The notes under the pieces were generated by a model. That model ran no database searches, was not told the DNA's origin, and worked only from the letters and a program-made list of their open reading frames with translations. Source: Actinomycetes bacterium (GTDB lineage Bacteria; Actinomycetota; Actinomycetes; Actinomycetales; Cellulomonadaceae). From it: a stretch of DNA of 51,075 nt. The position numbers and the translations under genes were made by a program. This document shows positions 1 through 9,053 of the stretch, one piece after another; position 1 is the first letter of the stretch, and every line of letters begins with the position of its first letter. The stretch covers positions 1-51,075 of the forward strand of contig JAJYCD010000015.1 of assembly GCA_021778635.1 (NCBI GenBank), in the 5' to 3' direction.

Positions 1-16
1 GCCGCCCGGGGTGATC

Positions 17-40
17 TAAGATCTGCGTATGGATGCAGAT
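17..40 (+). promoter_or_regulatory. Leaderless promoter and candidate ArsR operator
   Basis: A -10-like TAAGAT lies at 17-22 and ends exactly 6 nt before the ATG at 29, the spacing of a leaderless transcript. An inverted repeat ATCTGC (21-26) / GCAGAT (35-40) with an 8-nt spacer straddles the -10 box and the start codon, where an ArsR-family repressor would block RNA polymerase. The boxes are seen; the operator role is inferred. Confidence 0.5.
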
Positions 41-427
41 ATGCAACATGAACCGCTCGACCACGAGCAGGCGTTGCTGGCGGTCGAGATGTTCCGGATG
101 CTCGCGGACCCGACGCGCGTGCAGCTGCTGTGGCTGCTCATCGACAGCGAACGGGCGGTCAACGAGCTCGCGACTCTCGTCGGGAAGTCCGGCCCCGCCG
201 TGTCGCAGCACCTGGCCAAGCTGCGGCTCGGACGGCTCGTGCAGACCCGGCGCGAGGGCACGTCCGTGCGCTACCGACTCGCGAACGAGCACATCGCCCG
301 GCTCGTCACCGACGCGGTGCACAATGCGGAGCATGCGTCCTCCGAGGAGCCGGCGCATCACCGCCGGGCCCGGTCGGCGGCGGACGCGGGTACGACCGGG
401 GAACGACCGCTTCGGGGTGTGCGATGA
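29..427 (+). CDS. ArsR/SmtB-family metal-responsive repressor
   Basis: A 132-aa winged-helix protein. Residues about 18-85 carry the ArsR fold, including FRMLADPTRVQLLWLL and the recognition region GPAVSQHLAKLRLGRLVQTRREG, followed by the beta-wing. The C-terminal tail is rich in His, Glu and Asp (HNAEHASSEEPAHHRRA), plausible metal ligands of an alpha5-type site. The stop overlaps the start of the CDF exporter (ATGA at 424-427), so repressor and pump are one operon; family knowledge suggests Zn, Co or Ni derepression. An in-frame ATG at 41 is an alternative start, but the -10 box six bases before 29 favours a leaderless start there. Confidence 0.88.
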   Translation: MDADMQHEPLDHEQALLAVEMFRMLADPTRVQLLWLLIDSERAVNELATLVGKSGPAVSQHLAKLRLGRLVQTRREGTSVRYRLANEHIARLVTDAVHNAEHASSEEPAHHRRARSAADAGTTGERPLRGVR

Positions 428-1491
428 GCGGCGATCGTGGCGCGCACGACCACGGGCACGACCACGGGCACGACCACGGGCACGACCACGGGCACGACCA
501 CCACCACGGGCACGACCACGGGCACGGGCACGGGCTGCGCGGCGTGATCCGCGGGCTCTTCTCGACGCACAGCCACGATCCGGCGGACTCGGTCGACGAT
601 GCTCTGGAGGGAAGCACCCAGGGCATCCGTGCGGTCAAGGTCTCCCTCGTCGGGCTCGGCCTGACCGCGGTGCTCCAGCTCGCCGTCGTCCTGATCTCCG
701 GGTCGGTGGCGCTGCTTGCCGACACCGTGCACAACTTCTCCGACGCGCTGACCGCATTCCCGTTGTGGATCGCATTCGCGTTGGTGAGGCGTCGGCCGAG
801 TGCGCGATTCACCTACGGCTACGGACGCGCCGAGGACCTCGCCGGGCTCTTCATCGTCGCGATGATCGCCCTGTCTGCGGTGGTCGCCGGGGTCGAGTCG
901 GTGCGGCGCCTCATCGACCCGGTGGCGGTCGCGAACCTCGGCTGGGTCGCCCTTGCCGGGTTCGTCGGCTTCGTCGGCAACGAGCTCGTCGCGGTCTACC
1001 GCATCCGCGTCGGGCGTCGCATCGGTTCCGCGGCGTTGGTCGCGGACGGGATGCATGCGAGGGCCGACGGGCTGACCTCCCTCGCGGTGCTCGTCGGGGC
1101 GGTCGGCGTCGCCGTGGGCATCCCGCTGGCCGATCCGGTGATCGGCCTGCTGATCACCGTCGCGATCCTCGTCGTCTTGCGCGGTGCGCTGCGCGACGTG
1201 TTCCGGCGCCTGATGGACGGCGTCGAACCCGAGCTCGTCCACCGTGCCGAGCACGTCCTCGCCGACGTGCCCGGCGTCCTGTCGGTGCGACGCGTGCGCA
1301 TGCGATGGGTCGGTCATGCGCTCCAGGCCGACGCCGAGCTCGACATCGACGCCTCGACGTCGCTGTCCGAGGCGCACCGGATCGCGCACGACGGCGAGCG
1401 GGCGCTGGCCGGAGCGTTGCCTCGGGTGACGGAAGCCCTCGTCCACGCGTACCCGCACCCGTCACTGACGACGTCGCCTGCCGAGGGATGA
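424..1491 (+). CDS. Cation diffusion facilitator (CDF) metal efflux protein
   Basis: A 355-aa protein with an N-terminal His-rich stretch (about residues 7-37, DHGH/HGHD repeats), about six hydrophobic spans between residues 75 and 260, and a C-terminal cytoplasmic ferredoxin-like domain. The CDF metal-site pairs are visible as LLADTVHNFSD and LVADGMHARADG (HxxxD type, in TM2 and TM5). It should exchange Zn2+ or a similar divalent ion for protons across the membrane. It is translationally coupled to the ArsR repressor. The His-rich part comes from a 12-bp tandem repeat. Metal specificity cannot be read from the sequence. Confidence 0.92.
   Translation: MSGDRGAHDHGHDHGHDHGHDHGHDHHHGHDHGHGHGLRGVIRGLFSTHSHDPADSVDDALEGSTQGIRAVKVSLVGLGLTAVLQLAVVLISGSVALLADTVHNFSDALTAFPLWIAFALVRRRPSARFTYGYGRAEDLAGLFIVAMIALSAVVAGVESVRRLIDPVAVANLGWVALAGFVGFVGNELVAVYRIRVGRRIGSAALVADGMHARADGLTSLAVLVGAVGVAVGIPLADPVIGLLITVAILVVLRGALRDVFRRLMDGVEPELVHRAEHVLADVPGVLSVRRVRMRWVGHALQADAELDIDASTSLSEAHRIAHDGERALAGALPRVTEALVHAYPHPSLTTSPAEG
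451..534 (+). repeat. 12-bp tandem repeat encoding the His-rich arm of the CDF protein
   Basis: The unit CACGGGCACGAC occurs four times back to back (451-498), is interrupted by CACCAC, then resumes once plus a variant. It encodes HGHD repeats. Perfect repetition at the DNA level suggests recent slippage, so copy number may vary between strains. Confidence 0.85.
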
Positions 1492-1578
1492 CGTGGGGTG
1501 CACGGTGACGCCGGTCGCGCGATCGCACGGACGTGCCGTCCTGCGGCCTCCCGGTCGACCGGTTCTCTGCGGGGTGCG

Positions 1579-2439
1579 CTAGAGCGCGACGGCGCCCCGA
1601 CGCAGCTCGACCAGGGGCTCGGGGTCGAGGACGTCGCCGACGACGGCGGCGACCGCGAGCGCATGAAGCGCTGGCAACGCCGTCCGCAGCTGCGTGGGGC
1701 CCGCGTCGGCGTGCACCGAGACGAGCGCGGCGGTCACGTCGACGACGGCGAGGAACTGCTCACGCAGGCGCCCGGCCGTGTGCGCTGCGCACGCCGCGGC
1801 GTGCATCGACCGCGCCCAGGCCCCGGGGAGCCACCTGACCTGGGAGAGCTCGAGGAGACTGGTGCGCGCGCCGACGACCGCGGCCACCAGATCCGCCACC
1901 GCCCTGCCCTGCGAGCCGTACGGCGCGTCCCGGGCGGACGCGAGCGGGACCTCCTGCGCTCGCATCTCGACCCACGGTCGCGCGAGGACCTCCGCGTGCG
2001 GCAGAGGCAGCTCCGGACGAGTCCACCAGGCGACCACCGCACCCGCGGCGGCCGCGGCCGACGCGGCGACCACCGCACCGCCCGCGACACCGACGCGGGG
2101 AGGGTCGGGCCACCGCGCGGCCTCGGTGACGACGAGCCGGGTCACGTCGCGCACGTCACCGAGGCGGGCCCGCGTGAGGGTCGCAGCCACGAGCGGGACT
2201 CCCTGGCCAACGGCTGCAAGAAGGCTCGGCGCTGACGGGGCCGCGGCGTCCACGAGCTCGACCATCCCCCACGCGACCCGTGTCGCCGCCGGGTCGGCAT
2301 CCAACGCCTGCAACCCGAGACGCGTGATCTCGGACTCGGTCAGCCGGAAGACGTCTCCGATCGTCCTGAGCACCTCGCCCGCGCAGGGGTGGCAGGCCGC
2401 ATCGACGGCGATCGCGGTCGGAGACGACAACGTGTACAC
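1579..2439 (-). CDS. Unknown actinobacterial protein with one probable membrane segment
   Basis: Not recognised. Read from GTG 2439 it has 286 residues, is Ala/Val-rich, and has one clear hydrophobic run about residues 117-140 (VGVAGGAVVAASAAAAAGAV) followed by WW. No catalytic motif was seen. The frame is open to GTG 2484, but a -10-like TAGTGT lies at 2486-2481, which would put transcription start near 2474, downstream of that GTG. GAGAGGTGG lies just upstream of GTG 2439, so I prefer the later start. It converges on the CDF gene across an 87-bp gap. Confidence 0.55.
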   Translation of the reverse strand: MYTLSSPTAIAVDAACHPCAGEVLRTIGDVFRLTESEITRLGLQALDADPAATRVAWGMVELVDAAAPSAPSLLAAVGQGVPLVAATLTRARLGDVRDVTRLVVTEAARWPDPPRVGVAGGAVVAASAAAAAGAVVAWWTRPELPLPHAEVLARPWVEMRAQEVPLASARDAPYGSQGRAVADLVAAVVGARTSLLELSQVRWLPGAWARSMHAAACAAHTAGRLREQFLAVVDVTAALVSVHADAGPTQLRTALPALHALAVAAVVGDVLDPEPLVELRRGAVAL

Positions 2440-2618
2440 CGCCGCACCACCTCTCACGCCTGCGGGTGCTCGTCGATCCGACACTAATCGCCCGCGTCGG
2501 ATCCGGCGGACCGATCACCCGGGTGGCCCACGCCGACGCGATCGCCCGCTGCTCGAACCGGGGCTCGTCGGCGCGCTCCACTGGTCCGCCCTGACCCCTG
2601 CTGCCACCCGCCCGTGCG

Positions 2619-5600
2619 TCACTCCCAGCCCGTGGTCCATTCGTCGATCCGGCCGCGGGTCACCGTGACGACCTCGCGCGCACGCTCGAGCATGGTCGCG
2701 CCCAGCACGGCCGTCATCCCGACGACGGCGACCGCGATCCACACCCCCGCACCGCCCCAGGCCGGCAGCACGGAGACGAGCGGTACGAACACGGCGAGCA
2801 CCAGCGACGAGACGATGACGACGACCGCAGCCGCGGCGCGCCGACGCACCCGGGTACCCAAGCCCCAGATGCCGAGGCCGACGCCGATGCCGGCGGCGAC
2901 GAATGCGTGCCCGACCCCCGCGACGAACACCTGGGCCATCGGCGCTCCGACCAGGGACGCGATCCCGACGAGCTCGAGCGAGACGATCTCCGGCGCGGCG
3001 ACCGGCTCGAGCCGACGTCGGCGATCCCGTCTCCACAGGCCGACGACGGTCAGCAGCGCCAGGCCCACCGCGGCCGTGTACCACTCGGGTCCCCGTGCAC
3101 CGACGTCGACCAGGAGGAGCAGGCACGCGAGGCAGGCGAGCACAGACCCAGCCACCTGAAGGGCGAGGCGACGCAGGATGACGCCGGCGGTGGAGACCTG
3201 CACGGCGGTCGCGGCGACGGCCGGGACGAGAGCCCACTCGCCGGCGCGGCCCCACACGCCGAGCAGGACGGCGAGCACGGCAGCGCCCGCGCCGAGGTCG
3301 ACGAGCGGGCGGTCCCAGTCCCGGCTCCTCCCGCGCACGAGCAGGGTCGCGACGGACCCTGCGACGGCCGCGGCGGACAGCGCGACGATGCGCGTCGTCA
3401 TCGGCACCTGCCAGACGTGCCACGCGACGAGGACGGTGGCGAGGGTTCCGCCGACGGCGGTGTCCCGGAGCCACGCCGCGCGCACGGGACCGGCAGCGAT
3501 GGCTGCAGCGAGGGCCAGGCAGCCCGCTGCCGCGACGGCGGGCCAGCGGGCCTGGTGGTCCGGCACGAGCAGGAGTCGGGTCGTCGCCCCGGCGCTCACG
3601 AGAGCAGCGGTCGTTCCCCAGACGACGATCCAGTCTCGATCCAGGCGCGTCCGGGACGTGATCACGGCCAGCGCGAGGGCGAGCAGCGCCCAGGCGAGGG
3701 CGGTCGCCTCTGCCGCGCTGGCCGTCGACGAGCCGACCGCCGTGAGCGCCGCGCACCAGGAGCCGAGGCCCGCGAACGCACCGACGACCTGGCGCCATGC
3801 GCGGACTCGCGTGCGGGCGACGGATGCCAGACCCGTCTGCGCGACGCACAGGGCCAGGAGCGACGCCGCCAGCCATCCCGCGCCGGCTCGGGCGGAGCCG
3901 GCGGTGATCAGCACTGTCCCCGTCCACCCGAGAGCCTCCGCCAGCACCGTCCGGTGCCGGAACCGGATCGCGACCGCGACGAGCTGAAGGCCGACGAGGG
4001 CGTCCGTGAGGGTCACGAGCTGCGGCGGCGCCGCGAGAGCGGTGGCCGCGACGGGCGCGGCGGCGGCGAGCAGGGGCACGTCCCAGCGCGACCAGGGGAG
4101 CCGGTCGGTCGAGATCCGTCGGACGCCGGCAGCGGCGGCGAGCAGCGCCGTGCTGGCGCCGAGCGCGATCCACGGCCGCGTCGTCGCGCCCGACGCGGCG
4201 CCGACCCCTCCCCAGGCGATGACGATGCCGAGACCCCCGAGCGGGCCGACGCGACCGATCAGGGCGACCGTGACGATGACGCCGCCGACTCCCATCACCA
4301 GGACCTGAGCCTGCGGAGCGGGTATCGCCAGGACGGCGACGAGCAGTCCGCCGACCAGACCGACGCCACCTACGGTCGCCGGCGCGCGCAGCTGCGGGTG
4401 GACCGGACGGGATCGGACGCTCCATGGACGACCGCGCAGGTCCGCGAGGGCCGCTCCGACGAGAAGGACGGCACCAGAGCCTGCGAGCGTGGACCCGAGC
4501 TGGGTCCCGGTCGACTGGGCGGCGAACCACGGCCAGGTTTCGTGGCTCACCAACCCCGCCAGGGGAAGCGTGGCGCCCCACGCGGTCCAGCTCATCGCGG
4601 CGTGACGGTGCCGACGAGCCGTCAGGACCACGGAGATGACGAGGCCCGAGAGCGCCGCGATCTCGGCACGGGGAACCCCGCTCGTCGCCAACCCGACGAC
4701 GGCCAGGGCGAACGACGCCCACGGGGCCACGCGCGCGCCTCTGACGGGCAGCGGGGCGCGCGTCGCCAGAGCGTGCAGAACGGCGACGGCCGCCACGAGC
4801 GGGCCGGTCCAGGTGGCCGGCACCCACGTGCTGAGGTGGCCGCCCACCGCGATCGCGGCCGCTGCCCCGATGGCGGCACCCACCCACGGCAGGTGCCGGA
4901 ACGGTTCCGACCTGCCGCCGAAGCCCACCGAGCGATCGTGCGCGTCGCGCACCGCGCTCACGAGGAGCCCGGCGACGCCGAGCGCCAGCGTCGCGACGAC
5001 AGCCCACTCCGTGCTGATGGCGACGGCGACGACCGCGACGAGGTGACCGCTGAGGACCATGCCGGCCTGACCGCGACGAGGAGGACCGTCCGCGGGGTGC
5101 CGGGCGAGGAGCACGATGACCAGCGCCGCCGTCCCGAGGCCGACGCCGGCGACCCAGGCAGGGATCGGCAGGATCGCGCACGCCCCCCACCAGGCCGTCG
5201 TGCCCAAGGCGGCGACGATCCAGGGTCGGCCAGCCGGGTCGAGCGGTCCGACCATGGCTGCCACGGCGCACACGGCGACCGCCCCGACGCCTGCCCATTG
5301 ATCCACGCCGTGCGCACAGACGAGGACGACCGTCCCGGAACCGGCGACGGGGATCAGCACCGATCGCCACCAGCGGGCCCAGAACCGGTCCGTCGGGCCG
5401 TCGGACACCGCTCTCGTGACGCTCGGCACAGCAGCGGCGACGACCAGCGCGGAGGCCGCCCCGAGCGGCACGGCCACGCCGTCGGTCAGGGTGTGCAGCT
5501 CGATCGCAGCGGCGATCGGCAGTCCCGCGGCAAACGTACCGACGAGGACCGCAGACCCGGGGGTGGTGTAGCAGCGGGTGCGACGCCGGACCGCCCACGC

Positions 5601-7094
5601 TGCGCACGCGGTCAGCACCGCGGCGGTCCATACCGGTCCGGCGATCATCAGGCTCGCCAGCCCGGTGACGAGCCCTGCCGACGGGAGGAGCAGGGCGCCG
5701 ATGGGGCGTCCCCGGCGCCCAGCCACCTCGAGCAGCGCCACGAACCCGATCACGGCCACGACCGCCGCCGCCGCTGTCGACCGGCGAAGGAGCGCCGCCG
5801 CGACGAGCGACCACCACACAGGGCCGGCCACGTCGAGGAGGACCGCGGGGATCCGAGCGGTGGCGAGGTGCGCGGTCGCCAGGATCGCGACACCGGTGAG
5901 AACGACAGGAGCGGTCACGGCTCCCGCCGACCACCACGTCGCCGGTGCCAGTGCGGCGATGGCGACCAGGCCGGGCAACGCGGCGAGCGTCGTCGGGCCG
6001 CTCAGCAGCGCGGTAGGGCGGAGCCGCGCGGCGGCGACCGACGCCAGGAGCGCGACCGCCATGGCGGTGGTCTGCGCGATCGACGGGGTGGCGATGCCCT
6101 GCCCGGACGGCATCGGGCGACCGACCGCGAGCGTCGCCATGGCGGCACCGAACCAGAGGGTCGGGGCAGCGGTGTGGCGCAGCCCGGTCAGGCGGTGGGT
6201 CGAGGACCACCGACCGTAGCCGAGAGCGAGTGCCGTGCACCCGAGGGCCAGGACGACGACGAGGGCGGTGCCGTGCAGGTCAGGTGGGAAGCCGACCCCG
6301 TCGACCATGGACGTCACCAGCATGAGGGGCAGGAGAAGGCCCCCGGCGGTCTCCATCGCTCTCCCGGCGATCTGCGCCCCGTGGCGAACGAGCAGCCGCG
6401 CGGCCAGGAAGGGAACCGCTGCGGCGGCGAGCTCGGCGACCGGCCGCAGGGCCGGGGTGACCTCACCGAAGGCGAACGCGACGAGCCCGAACACACCGAC
6501 GAGCAGCAGGAGCACCCCGAGATAGACGAGGCCGTGCACCGTGAGCTCCGACCTGATCGTGCGCAGCGCACGCGCCCAGGAGCGGCCGGCGTCGTGGTGC
6601 GCGGCACGTGACGGCAACCAGGGTCCGGTGTAGGGCGCCGTCTGGCGCGCTCGAGGCGCCTCACGCACGCCCTGGTCCCTCGGCGGGTGCACCGCTGAGG
6701 GGATCATCGGTGCCGGTGCCGGTGCCGGTGCCGGTGCCGGTGCCGGTGCGGGTGCGGGTGCGGGTGCGGCCCGACGAGCTGCCGCCTGCGCCTCGGCGGC
6801 GAGCCGACCGGCGAGGGCCGTGAGGTCGTTCGCCTGACCGTCGCTGAGCATGCCCACGCGGTGCGCGCGCGGCACGAACACCTCGGCGACGAACGCCAGC
6901 GCGGAAACGTCCGTCGGCCTGAGCGCGCGGGACGCGGCGTCGTGCTCCGACCAGACCGACGTCAGGTCGCAGACCCATGGCGTCCAGGCCGTCCCGTCCC
7001 AGTGGCGCAGGGCGACGCGACCGGCAGGATCGGAGTACCAGCCGGGCGCGGGCGACGGCGGGTGATCGGGCGTGCTCTGGGCCGGTCCCGGCAC
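2619..7094 (-). CDS. Giant DUF2510 polytopic membrane protein
   Basis: A 1491-aa protein. Residues about 15-45 match the DUF2510 pattern (PAPGWYSDPAGRVALRHWDGTAWTPWV), a short tryptophan-rich domain common in actinobacterial membrane proteins. A Pro/Ala-rich linker with (AP)n follows at about residues 110-130. From about residue 185 to the C-terminus there is an almost continuous series of Ala/Val/Leu/Gly-rich helices, perhaps 35-40 spans by eye, with no soluble catalytic domain. GTG 7094 is supported by AAGGAGG upstream. The function is unknown; a cell-envelope role is a guess. Gene length and the absence of inserted stops argue it is real and expressed. Confidence 0.82.
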   Translation of the reverse strand: MPGPAQSTPDHPPSPAPGWYSDPAGRVALRHWDGTAWTPWVCDLTSVWSEHDAASRALRPTDVSALAFVAEVFVPRAHRVGMLSDGQANDLTALAGRLAAEAQAAARRAAPAPAPAPAPAPAPAPAPAPMIPSAVHPPRDQGVREAPRARQTAPYTGPWLPSRAAHHDAGRSWARALRTIRSELTVHGLVYLGVLLLLVGVFGLVAFAFGEVTPALRPVAELAAAAVPFLAARLLVRHGAQIAGRAMETAGGLLLPLMLVTSMVDGVGFPPDLHGTALVVVLALGCTALALGYGRWSSTHRLTGLRHTAAPTLWFGAAMATLAVGRPMPSGQGIATPSIAQTTAMAVALLASVAAARLRPTALLSGPTTLAALPGLVAIAALAPATWWSAGAVTAPVVLTGVAILATAHLATARIPAVLLDVAGPVWWSLVAAALLRRSTAAAAVVAVIGFVALLEVAGRRGRPIGALLLPSAGLVTGLASLMIAGPVWTAAVLTACAAWAVRRRTRCYTTPGSAVLVGTFAAGLPIAAAIELHTLTDGVAVPLGAASALVVAAAVPSVTRAVSDGPTDRFWARWWRSVLIPVAGSGTVVLVCAHGVDQWAGVGAVAVCAVAAMVGPLDPAGRPWIVAALGTTAWWGACAILPIPAWVAGVGLGTAALVIVLLARHPADGPPRRGQAGMVLSGHLVAVVAVAISTEWAVVATLALGVAGLLVSAVRDAHDRSVGFGGRSEPFRHLPWVGAAIGAAAAIAVGGHLSTWVPATWTGPLVAAVAVLHALATRAPLPVRGARVAPWASFALAVVGLATSGVPRAEIAALSGLVISVVLTARRHRHAAMSWTAWGATLPLAGLVSHETWPWFAAQSTGTQLGSTLAGSGAVLLVGAALADLRGRPWSVRSRPVHPQLRAPATVGGVGLVGGLLVAVLAIPAPQAQVLVMGVGGVIVTVALIGRVGPLGGLGIVIAWGGVGAASGATTRPWIALGASTALLAAAAGVRRISTDRLPWSRWDVPLLAAAAPVAATALAAPPQLVTLTDALVGLQLVAVAIRFRHRTVLAEALGWTGTVLITAGSARAGAGWLAASLLALCVAQTGLASVARTRVRAWRQVVGAFAGLGSWCAALTAVGSSTASAAEATALAWALLALALAVITSRTRLDRDWIVVWGTTAALVSAGATTRLLLVPDHQARWPAVAAAGCLALAAAIAAGPVRAAWLRDTAVGGTLATVLVAWHVWQVPMTTRIVALSAAAVAGSVATLLVRGRSRDWDRPLVDLGAGAAVLAVLLGVWGRAGEWALVPAVAATAVQVSTAGVILRRLALQVAGSVLACLACLLLLVDVGARGPEWYTAAVGLALLTVVGLWRRDRRRRLEPVAAPEIVSLELVGIASLVGAPMAQVFVAGVGHAFVAAGIGVGLGIWGLGTRVRRRAAAAVVVIVSSLVLAVFVPLVSVLPAWGGAGVWIAVAVVGMTAVLGATMLERAREVVTVTRGRIDEWTTGWE
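6709..6768 (-). repeat. Hexamer repeat encoding the Ala-Pro linker
   Basis: Ten 6-bp units in plus-strand orientation: six GGTGCC followed by four GGTGCG. On the minus strand both read Ala-Pro and differ only in the proline codon's third base. It is a slippage-prone spacer between the DUF2510 domain and the membrane part. Confidence 0.85.
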
Positions 7095-7346
7095 CGCTGG
7101 CCTCCTTCGTGTCCGGGCTCGGCACCAGGCGCGGTCGCGGACGGTACGGAGCCCCTCAGGTGGGGCTCAGAGTAGCGACGGACGCGGCACAGGACGCGGG
7201 AAGGCGTGCTCGTCCACAGCCGTAGCGTGCGCACGCGTCGGACGTCGCCCTCGACGCCGCGTGCGGCGGATGGCCGGCGCGACGGACGACGGGTGCAAGA
7301 GTGGTGTCCCGAGGTGCCGGTTCTGCCCGGTGGGTGGGAGGTGCGG

Positions 7347-8981
7347 ATGTCGCGCTCCGACGGATCATCTGCGTCGTCGCCGTGGTGGCACGAGGGCATC
7401 CTCTACCAGGTCTACGTCCCGTCGTTCCAGGACGGGAGCGGGGACGGCTTCGGAGACCTCGCCGGGGTCGTCGCGCGCCTGGACTACCTCGCGGGTCTGG
7501 GCATCGCCGCGATCTGGCTGTCACCGATCCACGAGTCGCCGCTGCTCGATCTCGGGTACGACGTCGCGGACTACCGGAGCGTCGGTCGGGCCTTCGGCGA
7601 CCTCGACACCTTCGACGAGCTGGTCGCCGGTGCGCACGCCCGGGGTCTTCGTGTGCTGATGGACCTCGTGCCGCAGCACACCTCCGCCGAGCATCCCTGG
7701 TTCCAGGACGCGCTGAGGGGCCGTGACGGCGTCCATCGTGACTGGTACCTGTGGCACGATCCCGCCCCCCAGGGCGGGCCGCCGAACAACTGGGCATCGG
7801 CCTTCGGCGGCTCGGCCTGGACCTTCCACGCCCCGACCGGTCAGTACTACTACCACGCGCACCTGCCGGAGCAGCCCAGCCTGAACTGGCGGAACCCGCA
7901 GGTGCGGCAGGCCATGTTCGACGTCATGCGGTTCTGGTTCGACCGTGGGGTCGACGGCTTCCGGCTCGATGCGGTGTGGCGCCTCCTGAAGGACGAGCAG
8001 CTGCGGGACAACCCCGCGGGCGACGAGGGCGAGTCGTTCGAGATCGGGGGCGCGGCCGCGCACACGGCCGTCAGACAGGTCCAGAGGTACACCGCCGACC
8101 ATCCGGAGCTGCCCGGCCTGCTCGCGGAGATGCGCGCGGTCGCGGACGAGTACGACGACCGTGTGCTCCTCGGTGAGCTGCACCTCACGCTCGAGCGGGT
8201 GGCCGCGCTCGGCGGCCGCCGCGGACTCGACGTCGCCATGAACTTCTCGCTGATCGACGTGCCCTGGCGCGGGAAGGCGCTGGGCGACCTGGTCCGTCGG
8301 TACGAGGCCGCCCTGCCGATCGGGGCGTGGCCGAACTGGGTGCTCAGCAACCACGACCGGAGCCGCCTCGCGACCCGGGTCGGGGTGGATCGTGTGCGCG
8401 GTGCGCTGACGCTCCTGCTGACGCTGCGCGGGACCCCGACGCTGTACTACGGCGATGAGCTCGGGCTCCCGGACGCGCCCGTCGCGGCGCCGCGCGTGCG
8501 GGACTGCGCGGCGCTCCGCACGGGCGACCTCACCCTCGGACGCGACCCCGAACGGATGCCGATGCCGTGGACGCGCGACCGTCACGCGGGCTTCACGGAC
8601 CCGGACGTCGAGCCGTGGCTCCCCGTCCCGAGCTGGGCGACCGGTCTCAGCGTCGCGGCGCAGGAGGTCGACCCGCGTTCCACGTTGCGCATGGTGCGTT
8701 CCCTCGTCCGGTACCGGCACGCGAGCGACGCGTTGCGCCGGGGCAGCGTGAGCGTCCTCTCGGACGACGACGAGCTCCTGGTGCTGCGCCGCGAGTCGCC
8801 GCGCGAGACGCTCCTGGTCGCGATCAGCCTCACGGACCGGAGTCGCCGCCTGGCACTTCCGGCGGGGAGCTGGAGGACGGAGTGGGTCACGGGTCGGGGT
8901 CCGCTAGGTCACGTGGTCACGACCGCCGTCGTCCTCCCGGCGTTCGAGGCGATGATCCTGCGTCGCACCCGCGCGGCGTGA
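7347..8981 (+). CDS. GH13 alpha-glucosidase / oligo-1,6-glucosidase
   Basis: A 544-aa cytoplasmic (no signal peptide) GH13 enzyme that should release glucose from alpha-linked oligosaccharides. The four GH13 regions are visible: DLVPQHTS, GFRLDAV with nucleophile D208, LLGELHL with acid/base E277, and LSNHDRSR with D337. EQPSLNWRNPQV resembles the substrate-loop block of oligo-1,6-glucosidases. A small C-terminal beta-domain ends the protein. ATG 7347 is chosen because GGGAGG sits just before it; the frame is open further upstream to 7206 but that part has no domain. The exact linkage (alpha-1,4, alpha-1,6, sucrose or trehalose) is not decided by the motifs. It stands alone, convergent to prpC. 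Confidence 0.9.
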   Translation: MSRSDGSSASSPWWHEGILYQVYVPSFQDGSGDGFGDLAGVVARLDYLAGLGIAAIWLSPIHESPLLDLGYDVADYRSVGRAFGDLDTFDELVAGAHARGLRVLMDLVPQHTSAEHPWFQDALRGRDGVHRDWYLWHDPAPQGGPPNNWASAFGGSAWTFHAPTGQYYYHAHLPEQPSLNWRNPQVRQAMFDVMRFWFDRGVDGFRLDAVWRLLKDEQLRDNPAGDEGESFEIGGAAAHTAVRQVQRYTADHPELPGLLAEMRAVADEYDDRVLLGELHLTLERVAALGGRRGLDVAMNFSLIDVPWRGKALGDLVRRYEAALPIGAWPNWVLSNHDRSRLATRVGVDRVRGALTLLLTLRGTPTLYYGDELGLPDAPVAAPRVRDCAALRTGDLTLGRDPERMPMPWTRDRHAGFTDPDVEPWLPVPSWATGLSVAAQEVDPRSTLRMVRSLVRYRHASDALRRGSVSVLSDDDELLVLRRESPRETLLVAISLTDRSRRLALPAGSWRTEWVTGRGPLGHVVTTAVVLPAFEAMILRRTRAA

Positions 8982-8995
8982 CCCGGTGCCGCGCT

Positions 8996-9041
8996 CGACG
9001 GTGCGTCCTCGACGGGTGAAACCGCCCAGGACGCGCCGTCG
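8996..9041. terminator. Bidirectional hairpin terminator
   Basis: Arms 8996-9009 (CGACGGTGCGTCCT) and 9028-9041 (AGGACGCGCCGTCG) pair over 14 bp with one wobble position, around an 18-nt loop. It lies between the convergent glucosidase and prpC stops. There is no T-tract, as often in GC-rich actinobacteria. Confidence 0.7.
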
Positions 9042-9053
9042 GTTCGGTTCGCC

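Noticed and set aside
451-534. Tandem repeats as a possible CRISPR or minisatellite
   Set aside because: Units are 12 bp, contiguous, in frame and encode a His-rich arm; there are no spacers.
2907-6611. Very long open frames on the plus strand opposite the giant membrane protein
   Set aside because: Arg/Gly/Asp-rich low-complexity translation typical of antisense shadows in high-GC DNA; the minus-strand frame has DUF2510, membrane helices and a ribosome site.
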